From contig CM048845.1 of assembly GCA_026545225.1 (NCBI GenBank), forward strand, positions 74,332,033 through 74,396,032: 64,000 nucleotides of DNA, read 5' to 3'. Both the position numbers and the translations under genes were made by a program. Shown here piece by piece: positions 32,958-45,010 of this stretch. The notes beneath the pieces were generated by a model. The model ran no database searches, was not told the DNA's origin, and saw only the letters and a list, made by a program, of their open reading frames with translations. This DNA comes from Cornus controversa. Its lineage: Eukaryota; Streptophyta; Magnoliopsida; Cornales; Cornaceae. Position 1 is the stretch's first letter. The number at the start of each line of letters is the position of its first letter.

Positions 32958-35900
32958 TTATTGTTGATAGGGCATTGACATGAAAGCTCCATGAAAACCA
33001 TATGGCACTCTACATGGCAGCATAATTTTGGCAATAGGCTCACTAGTAAAGCTCTTAGTATCAATTATATAAACCTGCAAGAAATGTGTTTAAATCAATA
33101 TATATTTACATCAACATGAAAAGTTATCAACAACAGTAGTTATTGATGACAGGAATGAATTACCTGAGATGTACCGTTATCTTCATTATAAACAAAAGAG
33201 ATGATCCAACCATCGTCTTCCTCAGAACCTCCACGTTTAGGAATAAATGCAGCTCCAGAGCAGAAGGTGTTCTTCTCAAATTTATGATATTCAACCTTTA
33301 AGAAATTTTCGCACTCTCTCTTTCCCTACATCACATGTCAGTGTTTAGAAGAATTAAACATGCATGAAACATAGTAGAAAATAAATAAAAATGTGCAAGA
33401 ACCTATTACCAGATAAAATTCAGGTTCTAGTTCTCCTAAGTAAAGCTTGGCTAGTCCGCTATACTTGACCATGCCTAAAGTATCAAATATTTTAAGTCAA
33501 ACAATTCATAATTTAAATTATAAGAGTAATAGTTTTTTCTCAAAGGTTATTGTTTCTAGATTACCTGAGGTAGAGCTCGCGCTAGAGTCAACAATCTGAG
33601 TGTAACCATATTTATTTTTAACACCCGTAAAATTTTCATTAATAAAAGGAAAATCCATGGAGAATTCGGTTCCAGTGAGATTCTTTTCCTTGACCTCTCC
33701 ATTTAGCATGTTTAATCTCCATTCATAACAACGAGAAAATAATAATCCGTCTTGTGTCAAACTGTCGTCATTTTCTCCAACTGAACTTACAGGCTTAAAA
33801 CCTCTCGAAAACCACTCAAATTTGTTCAAACCGAAATCAGGTCCTGGTATGATTGATCCTCGAGCTCTACATGCCCACATTACAACCTGTTCTTCCTCAT
33901 AAAAACATAATTTTCAAAATGTGAACCAGTTATTGGTTTGAATTCCTCTTTCCAAAGGCATGGACAGCTTGAAAAAAGATATTAACAATTTGTACTGCGT
34001 TGTTCTTGCTGGTTACCTCATCACCATCCTCATAACAGTTGAGAATGTGAAATGCACTACTTGGTTCCACCTCAAACCACCGAACTGATTCTGCATCACC
34101 GAAACGAGGCATTACCCCAATCCTTGCATATCCTTCCTTGTCATACCTTATCAATCTGCATATTAATGTTAATATTTTAGGCAATAATTTGAAACTTTAT
34201 TTTGAAGTTCTTTGAGAAAGGATTTCAAGAATTTGTACTCACGGGCCTCCTCTAATGAGTCGGTTTATATCTAGAGTTAGTGGAAAATCTATGATCACAT
34301 TATACCTGCAAACCATAGAACAATATTAAATAAGTTGATTTTTTTTTTCCTAGTTGGTACACACACACCCCCACCCCCAAAGAATTGTTTGCACCCAAGA
34401 GGACTTGATCCTTAGATCTAATGCTTGCTAGTCACTAGGGCCAAGTTCTTTATGCACTAGAGCCAACCCCTTGGGGTTCAAATAAGTTGAATTAAAATTG
34501 ATGGAAACTTCCATACTGACCCTTGGGGTTCAAATAAGTTGAATTAAAATTGATGGAAACTTCCATACTGAGGCAAAAACATTGGTTTATTAATTTACCT
34601 CTGTGTAACACCTATGTCATGGCAAAGGGTGCACCTGTTGAATTTGAGATCCACTTCATGTACTAATTTCTTTCCATCAGCTGAAAAAGAGGGGAAATCA
34701 GAAGACATTAGAATGTAAACAAGTGTTACAGAGTGGATTTCTGTGTTCTTGCTTTAAATATTTCTCTTTCACCAAAACACCTAAAGAATATACTTGCAAT
34801 CACTCCCAGTTCAAAGTACGGTTTCTTCGCATCAAACCCCATTAAGACCAGCTCCCCGGAACCTGGAGCTTTCTGCATGAAAAATTGTTACTTGAGAGAA
34901 ATCATTTCTGCATGTTTTTACTTGAGAGAAATCATTAAGTTGTTTGATATCAAATAAATAATACAATATTCTTGTATAGCTTAATGAATTAAGTACCTTC
35001 GGGTGGCTAGTGAATGGTCGATTCCAAGATCCATTGACATCCCAGTTGCCTAAAGTTTCTAGTGTAAGGATGTCGATCTCTTGAGGCATATGGTTCTCAG
35101 TAATTGAATAGAATTTCCCCGAATGCATGAAAACATTGGTGTTGCTTAAGTATTTGTTTACTTTGCCAAATCTTAACTGAAATATTCAAGAACAAAATAT
35201 TAGATTATAGTATGCCTTAAATTTCCATTATCTATGTACTTCGCTTATTTTTGGTAGAATTTAGCAAAATTTGGCAAACAAGTCTGCAAATGTCAAGTTA
35301 TTCTATCCAAATTGTAGATATTTGGAACAATAATGTGTTTGCAGACTCAGCACATTATTTTTGTCTAGCGTTAATCAGGTAATTTCCTAGTTGGGAGACT
35401 ACAGGCTCAATCTAAAATAGATATAGGTTATAGTTTAATTAGGATAAGGCTACCAAATTGTTGTGAGAATCTGCTCAATTACACTAAGGCTACTACATTG
35501 TTGGGAGAATCTGCTCACCAAATTCAGCAGATGAGCTGCCAAAATAGCCAGCGCATCCCCTTCGATTGCTGGAATAAAAGATGGTTTATTTCTTTGTCTT
35601 TCTAACTTGAATGTCTCGGTATGAACATGTTTGTTGTTATAGAAGACAGTCCAGCTTCCACCACTATCTTTATTAAAATACAAAGCATGGAGCATTCCTT
35701 CTCCTTCCACCCAAATGTGACTTGTTCTTCCAAACATAGAAACTGTTGATTTTAATCCTCCAAAAAGAGGGTTTGGGCCTGCAAATACAATACAATACAA
35801 TACATAAATTAACAACATTTTAACATACATTTGCAAATTTATCAATAATTTACTGTTATATTTTTTGTGATTTACAAGCAATAGGGTCGCCTTGTTTGGC

Positions 35901-37446
35901 ACTTTTCCTGCCAACAGTTGGGCATCGACAAATGATGAGATAGAGAGCCGCACTAACAGTTTGTGTGTCATAATATTTCCTAAGTGAATTGAAAGGACTC
36001 TGGGTTGGATCAAATGGAACAAAAAGCCAAAAGAATTCCTATGTGAGTTGAACTTAACGTAAACTAACAATAATTACATTCCATCCATTTGTATTTAAAT
36101 ATTTAGCCTGCTATATAATGCCATTAGGGGTAGGTTACAATTGCAGGTCGGTTTAGATTTTGTGTATATCAATATCGATGTTAGCACATTTTAGTTTCTT
36201 TATCATCAAAACTTTAGTTACCTCCTAGTCAATTCATATATTTATGTTATCCTTTTTCTACCATTATCGATGCTTTCTTGCCATCTCACAACCAAAGTTG
36301 CCCTCCCTAACGTCCTCATCATTTTGTTCTAAAAACATTCTTCAAACAAGCAATGAACAAAATAATAATCCCAATAGTTTGAAGATTAAAATTTACTATA
36401 TCCTACTAGTTAAGGAAAATAGGGACTATGACATAGACAATTATGCATGTTAAAATATGATATTTAAAGGATATTATGTACCATTTCTTATGTAAACACC
36501 CTCCGAAAAATCATCTGGAATCCTCCCTTCAATGTTGGTAACAAGAACAGCTTCTCCCAACTCTTCAACTGGAGCAAAGTTACTCTGCCAGTATGTAGAT
36601 ATAATTAACAACTAACCAATTAAAATTACCATATCTGTGTATTTAATACATGTCCAAGCATGTGTGTTAGTATGAAAGACTAATGCATCAAAATGGTACC
36701 TGAGATGGGAGCAGCAGCTGGTCATTGAATTCGAACACACAGTCAACAAAGGCATCCAATAGTCTCACAGAAGTGTTCTTGATGATTTCAGAAACACTGA
36801 TTTGCAGAGGAACTTGCTGCAACTCTCTCAATAGTGGCTGCTCATTGAAACCAAAACTATATCAGTTGTGCTTTTATAGAAATGTTTAGATTGTTTTCAG
36901 TTTAACATGGCTCTAATTTTGGTAGCTAGTTGGATAAAGTTAGCTTAATTTAATATCATTACTTAAAAAAAAAAAGGAAGGTGCCAGAATGAAGCTAAAA
37001 TTAAGCAGATAAGATTGAACTTGAATGGGAAACAAATTCGTTTAAGCAGATTCTGATAATATAATTTGGAAAATGGAGTTTTACATGTCCAAAAAGTTGG
37101 CAATTCTAATACGTTTAGACTTTAGCTGATAAATATTTGCATATTTGAGTCAGTGAAGATTTGTACTTGCCTGATCAAAAAAAAAAAAAAAAATTGCTGA
37201 TACGTCATACGTGAATTAAAAGCTATGCATTTTAACGAGCTTGCATCATATATATGTATGTACATATACATATATATGTATATGTACATATATATATATT
37301 ACATGTATAGATGACATATAAATAGAGAGAGATTTAATAACCTTGAAAGCAGAGGAGAGAGAGGTCTTGAAGTGATTAACTCTGTGTGAGATTGAAGGCC
37401 TCCGGACAGAGCAATTCACTCGAAATTCACAAGTTGAAATGGCCAT
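32958..37446 (-). CDS. CCD1-like: CCD1-like carotenoid cleavage dioxygenase, copy 3 (intact)
   Basis: Thirteen exons join in frame to 604 aa: 37446-37342, 36837-36700, 36584-36482, 35778-35519, 35176-34997, 34872-34794, 34680-34599, 34305-34243, 34155-34017, 33886-33565, 33474-33410, 33325-33164 and 33074-32958. Every exon except the last has the same length as in copy 2. The iron ligands His260, His309, His373 and His594 are kept, as is Glu379. RNGPNPLF has the usual Pro. The protein ends early (AFMSMPYQQ) because one C is missing from a C-run near the end; copy 2 reads on for 13 more codons. The donor of intron 6 follows an A (GCAA/GTATA) instead of CAG/GT, which may weaken splicing and gives Thr289. 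Probable function as for copy 2. N-terminus Ser/Arg-rich (MAISTCEFRVNCSVRRPS), a possible plastid targeting peptide. Confidence 0.92.
34339..34479 (-). mobile_element. tRNA-derived SINE in intron 7 of CCD copy 3
   Basis: A 141-bp insertion absent from copy 2 is bounded by AAATAAGTTGA (34328-34338 and 34480-34490). On the minus strand it reads GGGGTTGGCTCTAGTGCATA (box A-like), later GGATCAAGTCCTCTTGGGTG (box B-like), and ends in an A-rich tail. These are the marks of a Pol III-transcribed SINE. Confidence 0.85.
34468..34571. repeat. 51-bp tandem duplication beside the SINE
   Basis: CCCTTGGGGTTCAAATAAGT...ACTTCCATACTGA occurs twice in succession. The unit contains the SINE 5' edge and the right target duplication, so the duplication happened after the SINE arrived. 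Confidence 0.85.
35276..35520. repeat. Extra sequence in intron 4 of CCD copy 3
   Basis: Compared with copy 2, intron 4 is longer. It holds a small fold-back (AAACAAGTCTGCAAATG ... GTGTTTGCAGACTCAGC) at about 35276-35353. Near the donor, TTAGGATAAGGCTA/TTACACTAAGGCTA and TTGTTGNGAGAATCTGCTCA are tandemly duplicated; part of this is shared with copy 1 at 10-37. Confidence 0.55.
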
Positions 37447-37454
37447 CTCTCTCT

Positions 37455-37557
37455 CTCTCTCTCTTAGAGAGTGAGGTCTTGAAGTGATCAATACTGTGTG
37501 AGATGGAAGGTCTCTGGACCGAGCAATTCACTTGAAATGCACAAGTTGAAATGGCTC
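37455..37557 (-). pseudogene. CCD1-like: Eroded second exon 1 upstream of CCD copy 3
   Basis: Directly upstream of the real start, exon-1-like sequence recurs (ATTTCAACTTGTGCATTTCA on the minus strand) but the ATG is lost (GAGAGCCATTTC in place of GATGGCCATTTC) and the end lacks the CTTTCAAG/GT donor. Both copies are separated by (CT)n. A comparable remnant lies upstream of copy 1 but not of copy 2. Confidence 0.8.
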
Positions 37558-38083
37558 TCTCTCTCTCTCTCTCTCTCTGATCATGTTAGAAACTTAACTG
37601 CAAACTTATAGGAGTAAGTAATGCCTTAGTCATGTGATCTTAGCTAGTACTATCAAAGAGCATCTTTTGCTTACTAGATGCTAATGGACTTTATATCTTA
37701 GTCATGTCTTATCCGAATTATATATCGAACTTAATCTTTTGAATGCTTTATTTACCGAATAAAAGAACATATCACTGTCCTCCTGATTCACTGTAACTGT
37801 GAATTCTTTACTGAGTTTCCCACTTGCACCACTCTCAGAATTTTTAGTAGAACAGTGAATGGCATGCATCTAGGTCACTTATTTAGGGCATATGGAAGGC
37901 AGATACACACTAACAATTATTCTATAACAAAATCACAATCATCCACTAATTAAATCGCTTACCAAACCAATAAGCATGAAATAAAAAATGGTAGTATGAG
38001 ATGGCTAAACCAATAAGCATGACATAAAAAATGGTAGAATGAGATGCCCTTTAAAAATTGAACAAAGTAGGTGTGTAAGATAC
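37558..38083. other. Intergenic spacer between RRP46 relic and CCD copy 3
   Basis: It contains the shared CCD upstream block TCAAAGAGCATCTTTTGC (about 37650) and a repeated AAACCAATAAGCATGAAATA / GACATAAAAAATGGTAG pair (37968-38042). The RRP46 last exon expected here was not found. Confidence 0.55.
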
Positions 38084-41000
38084 CTGGCATTACACCTTGC
38101 ATGATGTAATAATTCCATATTCCAATTGCTCACCTCCCACCGGTGAGGATCCTTTTGGAAGGACAGAAACAATCTAGTTTGGGAAAATCAAATATACAAA
38201 TGCTTCATTTTCTGCCATCAGACAACACTACATGTCAACAACTCCACAAAAACAGAAAGGATGGTTAACTACCAAAAAGATAACATAAAGGACGGTTATC
38301 TGTTCATGTTCTTTCATGCTGTAAATTACAAAATAAAACACAACATTTGAAAAAAGAAGAAAGAAATGGACAGATACAATTCTATATATGCATATGTACA
38401 TATGTGTGCACAGATACGCACAGCATTAAAAAATATATATATTTCTGTATGAAAGTAGAATACAATAGTGTGCTACATGAAGAGTAAAACTAATAACACA
38501 AATTTGAGCAACAATTACATATTTCTGTGTTAGTTGGGGTAGCCGCACATCATTCACAACCAAAAGGGACATTACAATTTCGACCAGGGGAATTAGAGTA
38601 ACTTCCGGGCTCTTCTTGCTTGTTAGGATCGAAAAAAACATATTCACACTCTGCCCCACAACAACATATTGCAACTACACAAACCAGCAAAAAACAATTG
38701 GCAGACATTAATCACATGATAACATAGACTGATAAAAGTATAACTGTAAGTATTCTTTACCTGCATGATGCTACAAAAAAGTTCCAGTTTCCACAAGGGC
38801 AGCACATGCTGAAGGTTCAATGAAGGAATTTCCAAAATAACAACAGCAGCATATCCAATACGTCATATGTCAAAGGAAAATTTGGACATCTCATGATGTT
38901 TTGTGACCATAACATTCAAACACTCAAAAATCCATCCTTAGAAGTGTAACATAACACAAAGATTATAGTCGATGCACTAAATTTCGAAGTTCAACAGAAA
39001 ACCTAACACTTTGTGATTCCTAAAAAATGCTGCCTTCTCTTGAAATCTTCAATATGATACAGTAAATGAAATATGCCAAGAAATAAATATTTTTTTAAAA
39101 AAGGACAATAGAATAAATTCATCTCCCATAAATATCCAAATGCTGCACCATGCATCTAACTAGCATCCTAAGTATAAACCATGAAATCCAACAATAACAG
39201 GGTTAAAATTTAAATCTCTATTGGCATTGTCACCGGATATAACTTTCCAGGGGTTGCTTAAATGAGCCTTGTAGATAGAGCGGAATGGAAACATAGAATT
39301 CTTGTAGCCGACCCCAAATAGTTGGGAAAAGGCTTTGGTTGTTGTTTTGCTTCTTAAATGCCCCTGTATGCAGATCTAATTAAGATTTGAAGTACAAACT
39401 AAGAACACAAGCATTAATGTTAAGTTTAGTAAATGTTTAACTGAAAGCTTTATTAACTCTGCCAAAACCACAATTACCATATAAAAAGGAACAGTTGTCC
39501 ATGAAGGTTGTACCATTGTCATTAACAAAGTGCAAAGGAAACATAAGAACCCAGTGCTTGTAATGAAAAATGCTCAATTAAACTTATGTGCACATGAAAA
39601 GCCAAAGGAATTGAATTGGAAAGCATCCTCTGGCTCAGTAACCAGATAGGGAAAAAATTCTGAAATAGAAGATGTATTACTTACTGGGAGAAAAAAAAAC
39701 ATGATTTTCAATGCCATCACTAGCAATATTAATCATATGGTTACGGGAACTTAAATTATCAATCTTCTAAAATTTGTTGTGTTCTATCTGTGAACTTCCC
39801 TTCATTTAATTCATTCCTAACTGCATAGATTCTAAATCCAATAGTATCCTATTACAATGCCTATTACCTTGAGTTTCAACAACCACTGAATAGTTATTTG
39901 CATGCAACTGATGAAAACACAACCATAATTTGTAAAGACATTTGGATCCCTGAAAACCAAAATACTTTTTCCACTCATCGGCACATTTAGTTTTTCTAGT
40001 CAGCTAAAAAAAAAGGCCCCAAATTTAAGCATTTATTTTCATGATAGGTTCACCAACATACAAGTCTGTGAGATTGTGTTTCAAAGGCCAAAATCCGAGT
40101 CACATTTCAATAACGAAATAGGATTCATGTATTCGACCCCGAATAGTTGAGACAAGGCTTTATTAAGTATTTTTGAGTCCTCAATAGTTATTGTTGACCT
40201 AGGTGAAGCTGTATATGTTTGTTGTAATAGATATGAGGCACATGCCTCTATAGCATCTATATTTGCATTTAGACAAGGTTACATGTGTTAGATGGTGTCT
40301 TTTGTTTGTTTCATCAATCTAATATTGTGTTTATTATTTTTAAATCTTTTATTATCATTTAGATTTTTCCTTGCATCCTACCTTAAATGTTCGAACCTAT
40401 TTCATCATAGACAATATATTAACATACTTGAACAAATACAACAGATCAAAATAGCTGGCCTTAAGATTATTAGTAGCTAACTAGATTACAAAAATAATAT
40501 CCGTCCACATTTTTTAATTTATACATAATATATATCTTGGGAGACCCCTGGCCTTATAGTTAAACAAAAAAAATGAGAAGTGAGTAAGTTGTTCAAATGG
40601 TATTTAAGTTGCAGAAATTATAGATTTGCATATGTCAACGATGGGCTGATAAACAACTTTGTCATCAAAAGCTCAGGCTGCCAACAGAATGATGTTTTCC
40701 ACATTAATAAAACCACCTCACCTGAACTATAACTGAGGTTGTGGCAAGTGGATTAATAGTCAAAAGGCAGATGCTTCGCAAAGTTCTCTTCGATATCATC
40801 TCATATTCCTTTTCGGTTTTTCCTAATAGCAGAGAAATTTTGCTCAAAATAAGAAGATGAGAATCAAATAAGCTACAGCTTTAATCGCATTCAAAGTATA
40901 TATGTGAATTTTCATGCTTTTTCTCTCATTTGATACCATCACTATCACATATTAATTGGAATCGCACCTCAAGGGCACTGAGAACTTTTTTATTAAGCAA

Positions 41001-41537
41001 ATTCAAAAAGCTAAAACCAGCTCAGATAGGACCCCTTTTTCAACTGATGCGGCTTCACTAAGAAATAGTATTTTCCACCAACTAGATGCTAGATATAAAT
41101 AATACTCTGGTGCTGTGAGAATCACACTTTTTTTTCTCTCAATTTGAGGTAACAACTGATCCATGTGTCAAACAATATGTGGACAAATGACAATCAGTAT
41201 GCAACTCTCAAGTGAAATGATTATATAAAGGGATAACTTTAAGATACAAGGGACTCTAGGATCTAATTGAACAGCATAATTTTGAACTCCTTGGCATATA
41301 AGTTTTATTAAAATGTGTGTGAATATATATACACACACAAGTAATCACATATAGCATCTGTCAGTAGTTATAATAAGAAGCATCTCGTTTTGTAGAAATC
41401 GTTAAAAAGAAAAAAGAAATCTCACCAATCTTTGAGGTCTTAGACCTTTAGGCTTCCAAATAACTTCGACTCAAGGCCTTCATTCTTCTTGATTCCAGCT
41501 TTTAGTCCATAATCTGCAGCAAGAACTTTTGTTTCTC
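38084..41537 (-). pseudogene. RRP46: RRP46 (exosome subunit) pseudogene, exons 2-6
   Basis: Homology to RRP46 appears in order on the minus strand. Exon 2 (41537-41426) gives ETKVLAADYGLKAGIKKNE, then a frameshift and stop. Exon 3 (40822-40722) is clean, KTEKEYEMISKRTLRSICLL then TINPLATTSVIVQ. Exon 4 (about 38835-38761) gives SACAALVETGTFL, a stop, then HHAG. Exon 5 (38674 to about 38590) gives VAICCCGAECEYVFFDPNKQ, then loses similarity. Exon 6 (about 38157-38084) gives GSSPVGGEQLEYGIITSC, then a deletion and stop. The normal protein is an RNase PH-like ring component of the nuclear/cytoplasmic exosome. Exon 1 and the last exon were not found. Multiple lesions show it cannot make RRP46. Confidence 0.8.
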
Positions 41538-42722
41538 CTAGACCTAGTCTAATATCACCCACAAAAACATAGAATTGCCAAAAGAAAATCGTTTCAAAAT
41601 TAAGAAGTTTACACAGAAAAAATAAAAATAAAAACAAATTTACAACACATTACTCCAAACCTGTATAAAAATGGTTAGAATCCAGAGCTACTGGAGAGAT
41701 TAAAATCCATTCAAGATACGAATGAAGTACAACCATCTAAGGGGTAAAACAAAAAAAAAAAAAAAAAAGGTGATTAACCAGTGTGGTCCCCGTTAATCAA
41801 AGTGATGGAAGAAGCAGATTGGATACAAACCTAGCAATTTTGGCAATATTTGCACAAAGTGACTGCTCTCAGTATTCGAAACCGCATTCTCACACTTGAC
41901 AGTCCCAGCATTTCACCATTAGAATCTGATTTATTGATTATATAAAGGGATAATTTTAAGCTATATATATAGGACTCTAGGATCTAATTTAATGGCACAA
42001 TTTGAACTCCAAGTTTCATTAAAATGTATATATACACACGAATCCACATGAATAGCATTCGCATATGTCAGTAGCTTCGCACTAAAAGGAACTGATTAGA
42101 TACAAACCGACATGACCGTGTAGTCCGTTTAACAAAACACGATTCTCGGTTAATAAATTTTTTAATTCGTTTAACTTATACCACGTAAATTCGTGTTCGT
42201 GTTTATTAATAAACATGTCAATTAACTTTAAACTCAAATTCATTTAACTTGAGACGAATTTTATCACTCTTAACCTCTTCTCACAATTTGACCCCAAAGT
42301 AAAACACCAAAATTTAAAAAAAAAAACAATATTACACATTATCAAATTATTTCATGAATTTTTATTTTAAATAATGTAACAATTAAATGGTGAGTTAGTA
42401 TTGATGAAATTCCTCTCATACATGGAGTCTCAATAGTATTATCATCTATCACATCATTCATGATAGCAATTCATGATATAATTTCATGATATTTAGTATT
42501 TTTCATTAAAAAATAGAAAGAATTGAGAGCATGTGTACTTTTATAAATTTATTTCTATTCTATATAGAAGGAACGCTTAATAAGGCCAAAAAATCTTATC
42601 CAATGGTCCAGAGAGTTGTTAAAAAAATAATTCTGCGACTCAAAATGTCTTTTACTATCTAAGGTCTAAAATTACTTCATCTAACGATCACGGTTACGAG
42701 TGCACGATAGTGCCGTAGACAC

Positions 42723-42757
<35 letters not shown>

Positions 42758-43451
42758 TTTTTCGTAACATTACAATTATAAAGGTAATATCTTACAAGTA
42801 AAGAGACAATTATATAAAATACAAATAAATAAAAAGACCTTAATTCTAGAATATGAATGATAGGATTTCTTTTCTTCATTTTCTCCTTGTCTCTCTATTT
42901 CTCTCTTGTGTCAATTTAGAATAATAAATTCTTTTTGTTTTATTGTGTTTTTAAATAATGATTTTTTTTATTACAATTAGACCCTCAATTTCTATAAAAA
43001 AAGAATATTTGTAACTTTCTCTACTCCTATCCCAAAAATTTCATGTTGCATCCCAAAAATATCATACCATATTCTTATTACAGTCATATCAGAGACATAT
43101 CTGGTATCCGGTGTATGCTGAATATATATTTGATACGACTATGACGACTCTAAAAAAGTATATGTGCTTATTAAATTTTTGAAAAATAATTTTTTTTTTA
43201 TAATTAAAAATTAAAAAAAATGTACAAATTTTGTTTGATTTACATTTTCTCCAAATTTAGGAAAAAAAAAAATCTATCTTTCATGGAATTTATTTTTATA
43301 AATGATTGAGTCTAAAAACTCAAGCAAACAATTTCTTCTTTTTTTTTCCATTGCATAATTGCTCTGAAACATGGAATTGCACGTGCTCTTTAATAAATTA
43401 GGGTGGTCTAATGAAGAGTGCTAGTAGCAGTTGCTTAGCACTCGCCTTATG
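41538..43451. other. Noncoding, repeats and diverged transposon ends
   Basis: No gene found. The stretch 41640-42030 holds RRP46 intron material repeated at 29000-29330. The stretch 42100-42260 (TTCGTGTTCGTGTTTATTAA, CCGTTTAAC) resembles diverged hAT-type sequence like that at 43452. The (TA)n run at 42727-42753 and the segment before it (ACGATAGTGCCGTAGACAC) resemble 5740-5800. Confidence 0.45.
42330..42500. mobile_element. Diverged MITE related to 4150-4360
   Basis: AAATGGTGAGTTAGTATTGA, GAAATTCC and CATACATGGAGTCTCAATAG with GTATTATCA match the centre of the MITE at 4150-4360. The ends are imperfectly inverted (ATCATGAATT motifs). No target duplication could be read. Confidence 0.5.
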
Positions 43452-43770
43452 TAGGGGTGGCAAAATTCAACACGACTCGAAATTGACACGAAGTTAGCTG
43501 GTTTGGGTTTGAGTTAAACGGGTTCAGGTCGTAAACGGGTCGACACGATTACGACACGAAAAAAACGTGTCGGGTTCGGGTTCAACCCGCATAACCCGTT
43601 TAATTTGACGGGTCGTGTCGTGTCGGGTCAATGGGGGTTGAATCGACCCGTTTAACCCATGTAACCCGTTTAGCGTTAATATTTATTAATTTATTTTAAA
43701 ATGTAAAAAATATAAAGCTTAATATTGTAAATTTGTTTAAAAATGTTAAAAAAATGTAAACATATATTTT

Positions 43771-43805
<35 letters not shown>

Positions 43806-45002
43806 TATCTTCTAATATGTTATATTATATAGTATAAATGTTCATTTATTTCATTCTTAAATCTGTTAGTATTCATTGATTCATTTAGTAATAAAACAAC
43901 TACTAACTTTTTTAATAAAGACATGGACATGGAATTTATAAATGAATAATTACTTATACTAAATGGTCTCCAAGAAATCAATAAAATTCACTAAATTAAT
44001 TAAAATTTACTAAAACTCATTTTTATCAAATTCATACGATAATCAATTTTATTTATGTTATACCGATGTGGGCTTGATTGTGTCATACTTGACCATGAGA
44101 GTGATGATTACTAAAGAGAATAATATATTTTCTTTTCTTCCTTATTATTTAATTTTTAGAAGGAGATGTGGATGTATATCAGAGGTGGATATATATATAT
44201 ATGGATGATATATATATAATTATATTTAGTTGGAGATATAAATATATAATTATATATATATGGTGGATATATATATAATTATATATGAATGATGGCCATA
44301 ATCATTCTTTAGTGTCCCAAGATATATAGTATAAAATATAGCAGTTGTAAGTAATATAAGTTAAACCATTTTCTTATATTTTCACAAATTTTGATTAATT
44401 AATTAAATGTTTAAAAGGTCAATTTGATGAGTTTAAACCATTTAATATGAATATCTAATTTTATGAAATTAAGTTTCTTTATTGTTCCGAGATATATAGT
44501 ATAACATACAATAATTAAAGTAATATAAGTTAGACCACGCCTTTATTTTTTGTCAATAATACTTCAACATTAATATATATTAAAAAAATATGTTAATTCA
44601 ATGAGATATATAATTAATGTTTGTTCTAAATGCTCTATTATTTGAGTGATATTAATATTTTTCTTTGATTTAAAGATAGTGAAAATTGTATTTTTGATTT
44701 AATTACTTAGTTAATATAATTAATAATGTTTGTTTGTTATATTTAAAATGAGAGGAAAATATTATTGCAATTTAATCAATGATTCAAACTTTCATGAGTC
44801 GTGTCGTGTCACCCGTTTAATAAGTGGGTTGTGTTCGTGTTCAAGGTATGTGACACGATTATTAATCGCGTCGTGTGTTCGGGTTGACCCATTTATCAGA
44901 ATATCTCTGTCTCGACCCGACCCGAACACGACATGCCAACCCGAATTGTCATCGACCCAACCTGACCCGAACATGACCCGCCAACCCGAATTGTCACCCC
45001 TA
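43452..45002. mobile_element. hAT-type non-autonomous DNA transposon
   Basis: The element starts TAGGGGTGGCAA and ends TTGTCACCCCTA, with 8-bp duplications GCCTTATG on both sides (43444-43451, 45003-45010), the hAT hallmark. Subterminal zones (43490-43680, 44795-44990) are rich in CGACACGA, ACCCGTTTAA and CGACCCGACCCGAACACGAC motifs, as in hAT transposase-binding arrays. The 1-kb centre is AT-rich and has no transposase. It is 1551 bp. Confidence 0.88.
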
Positions 45003-45010
45003 GCCTTATG

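Noticed and set aside
38426..38674. Hydrophobic 82-aa minus-strand ORF
   Set aside because: It is a shifted frame over the RRP46 exon-5 remnant and adjoining intron; the RRP46 match lies in the neighbouring frame.
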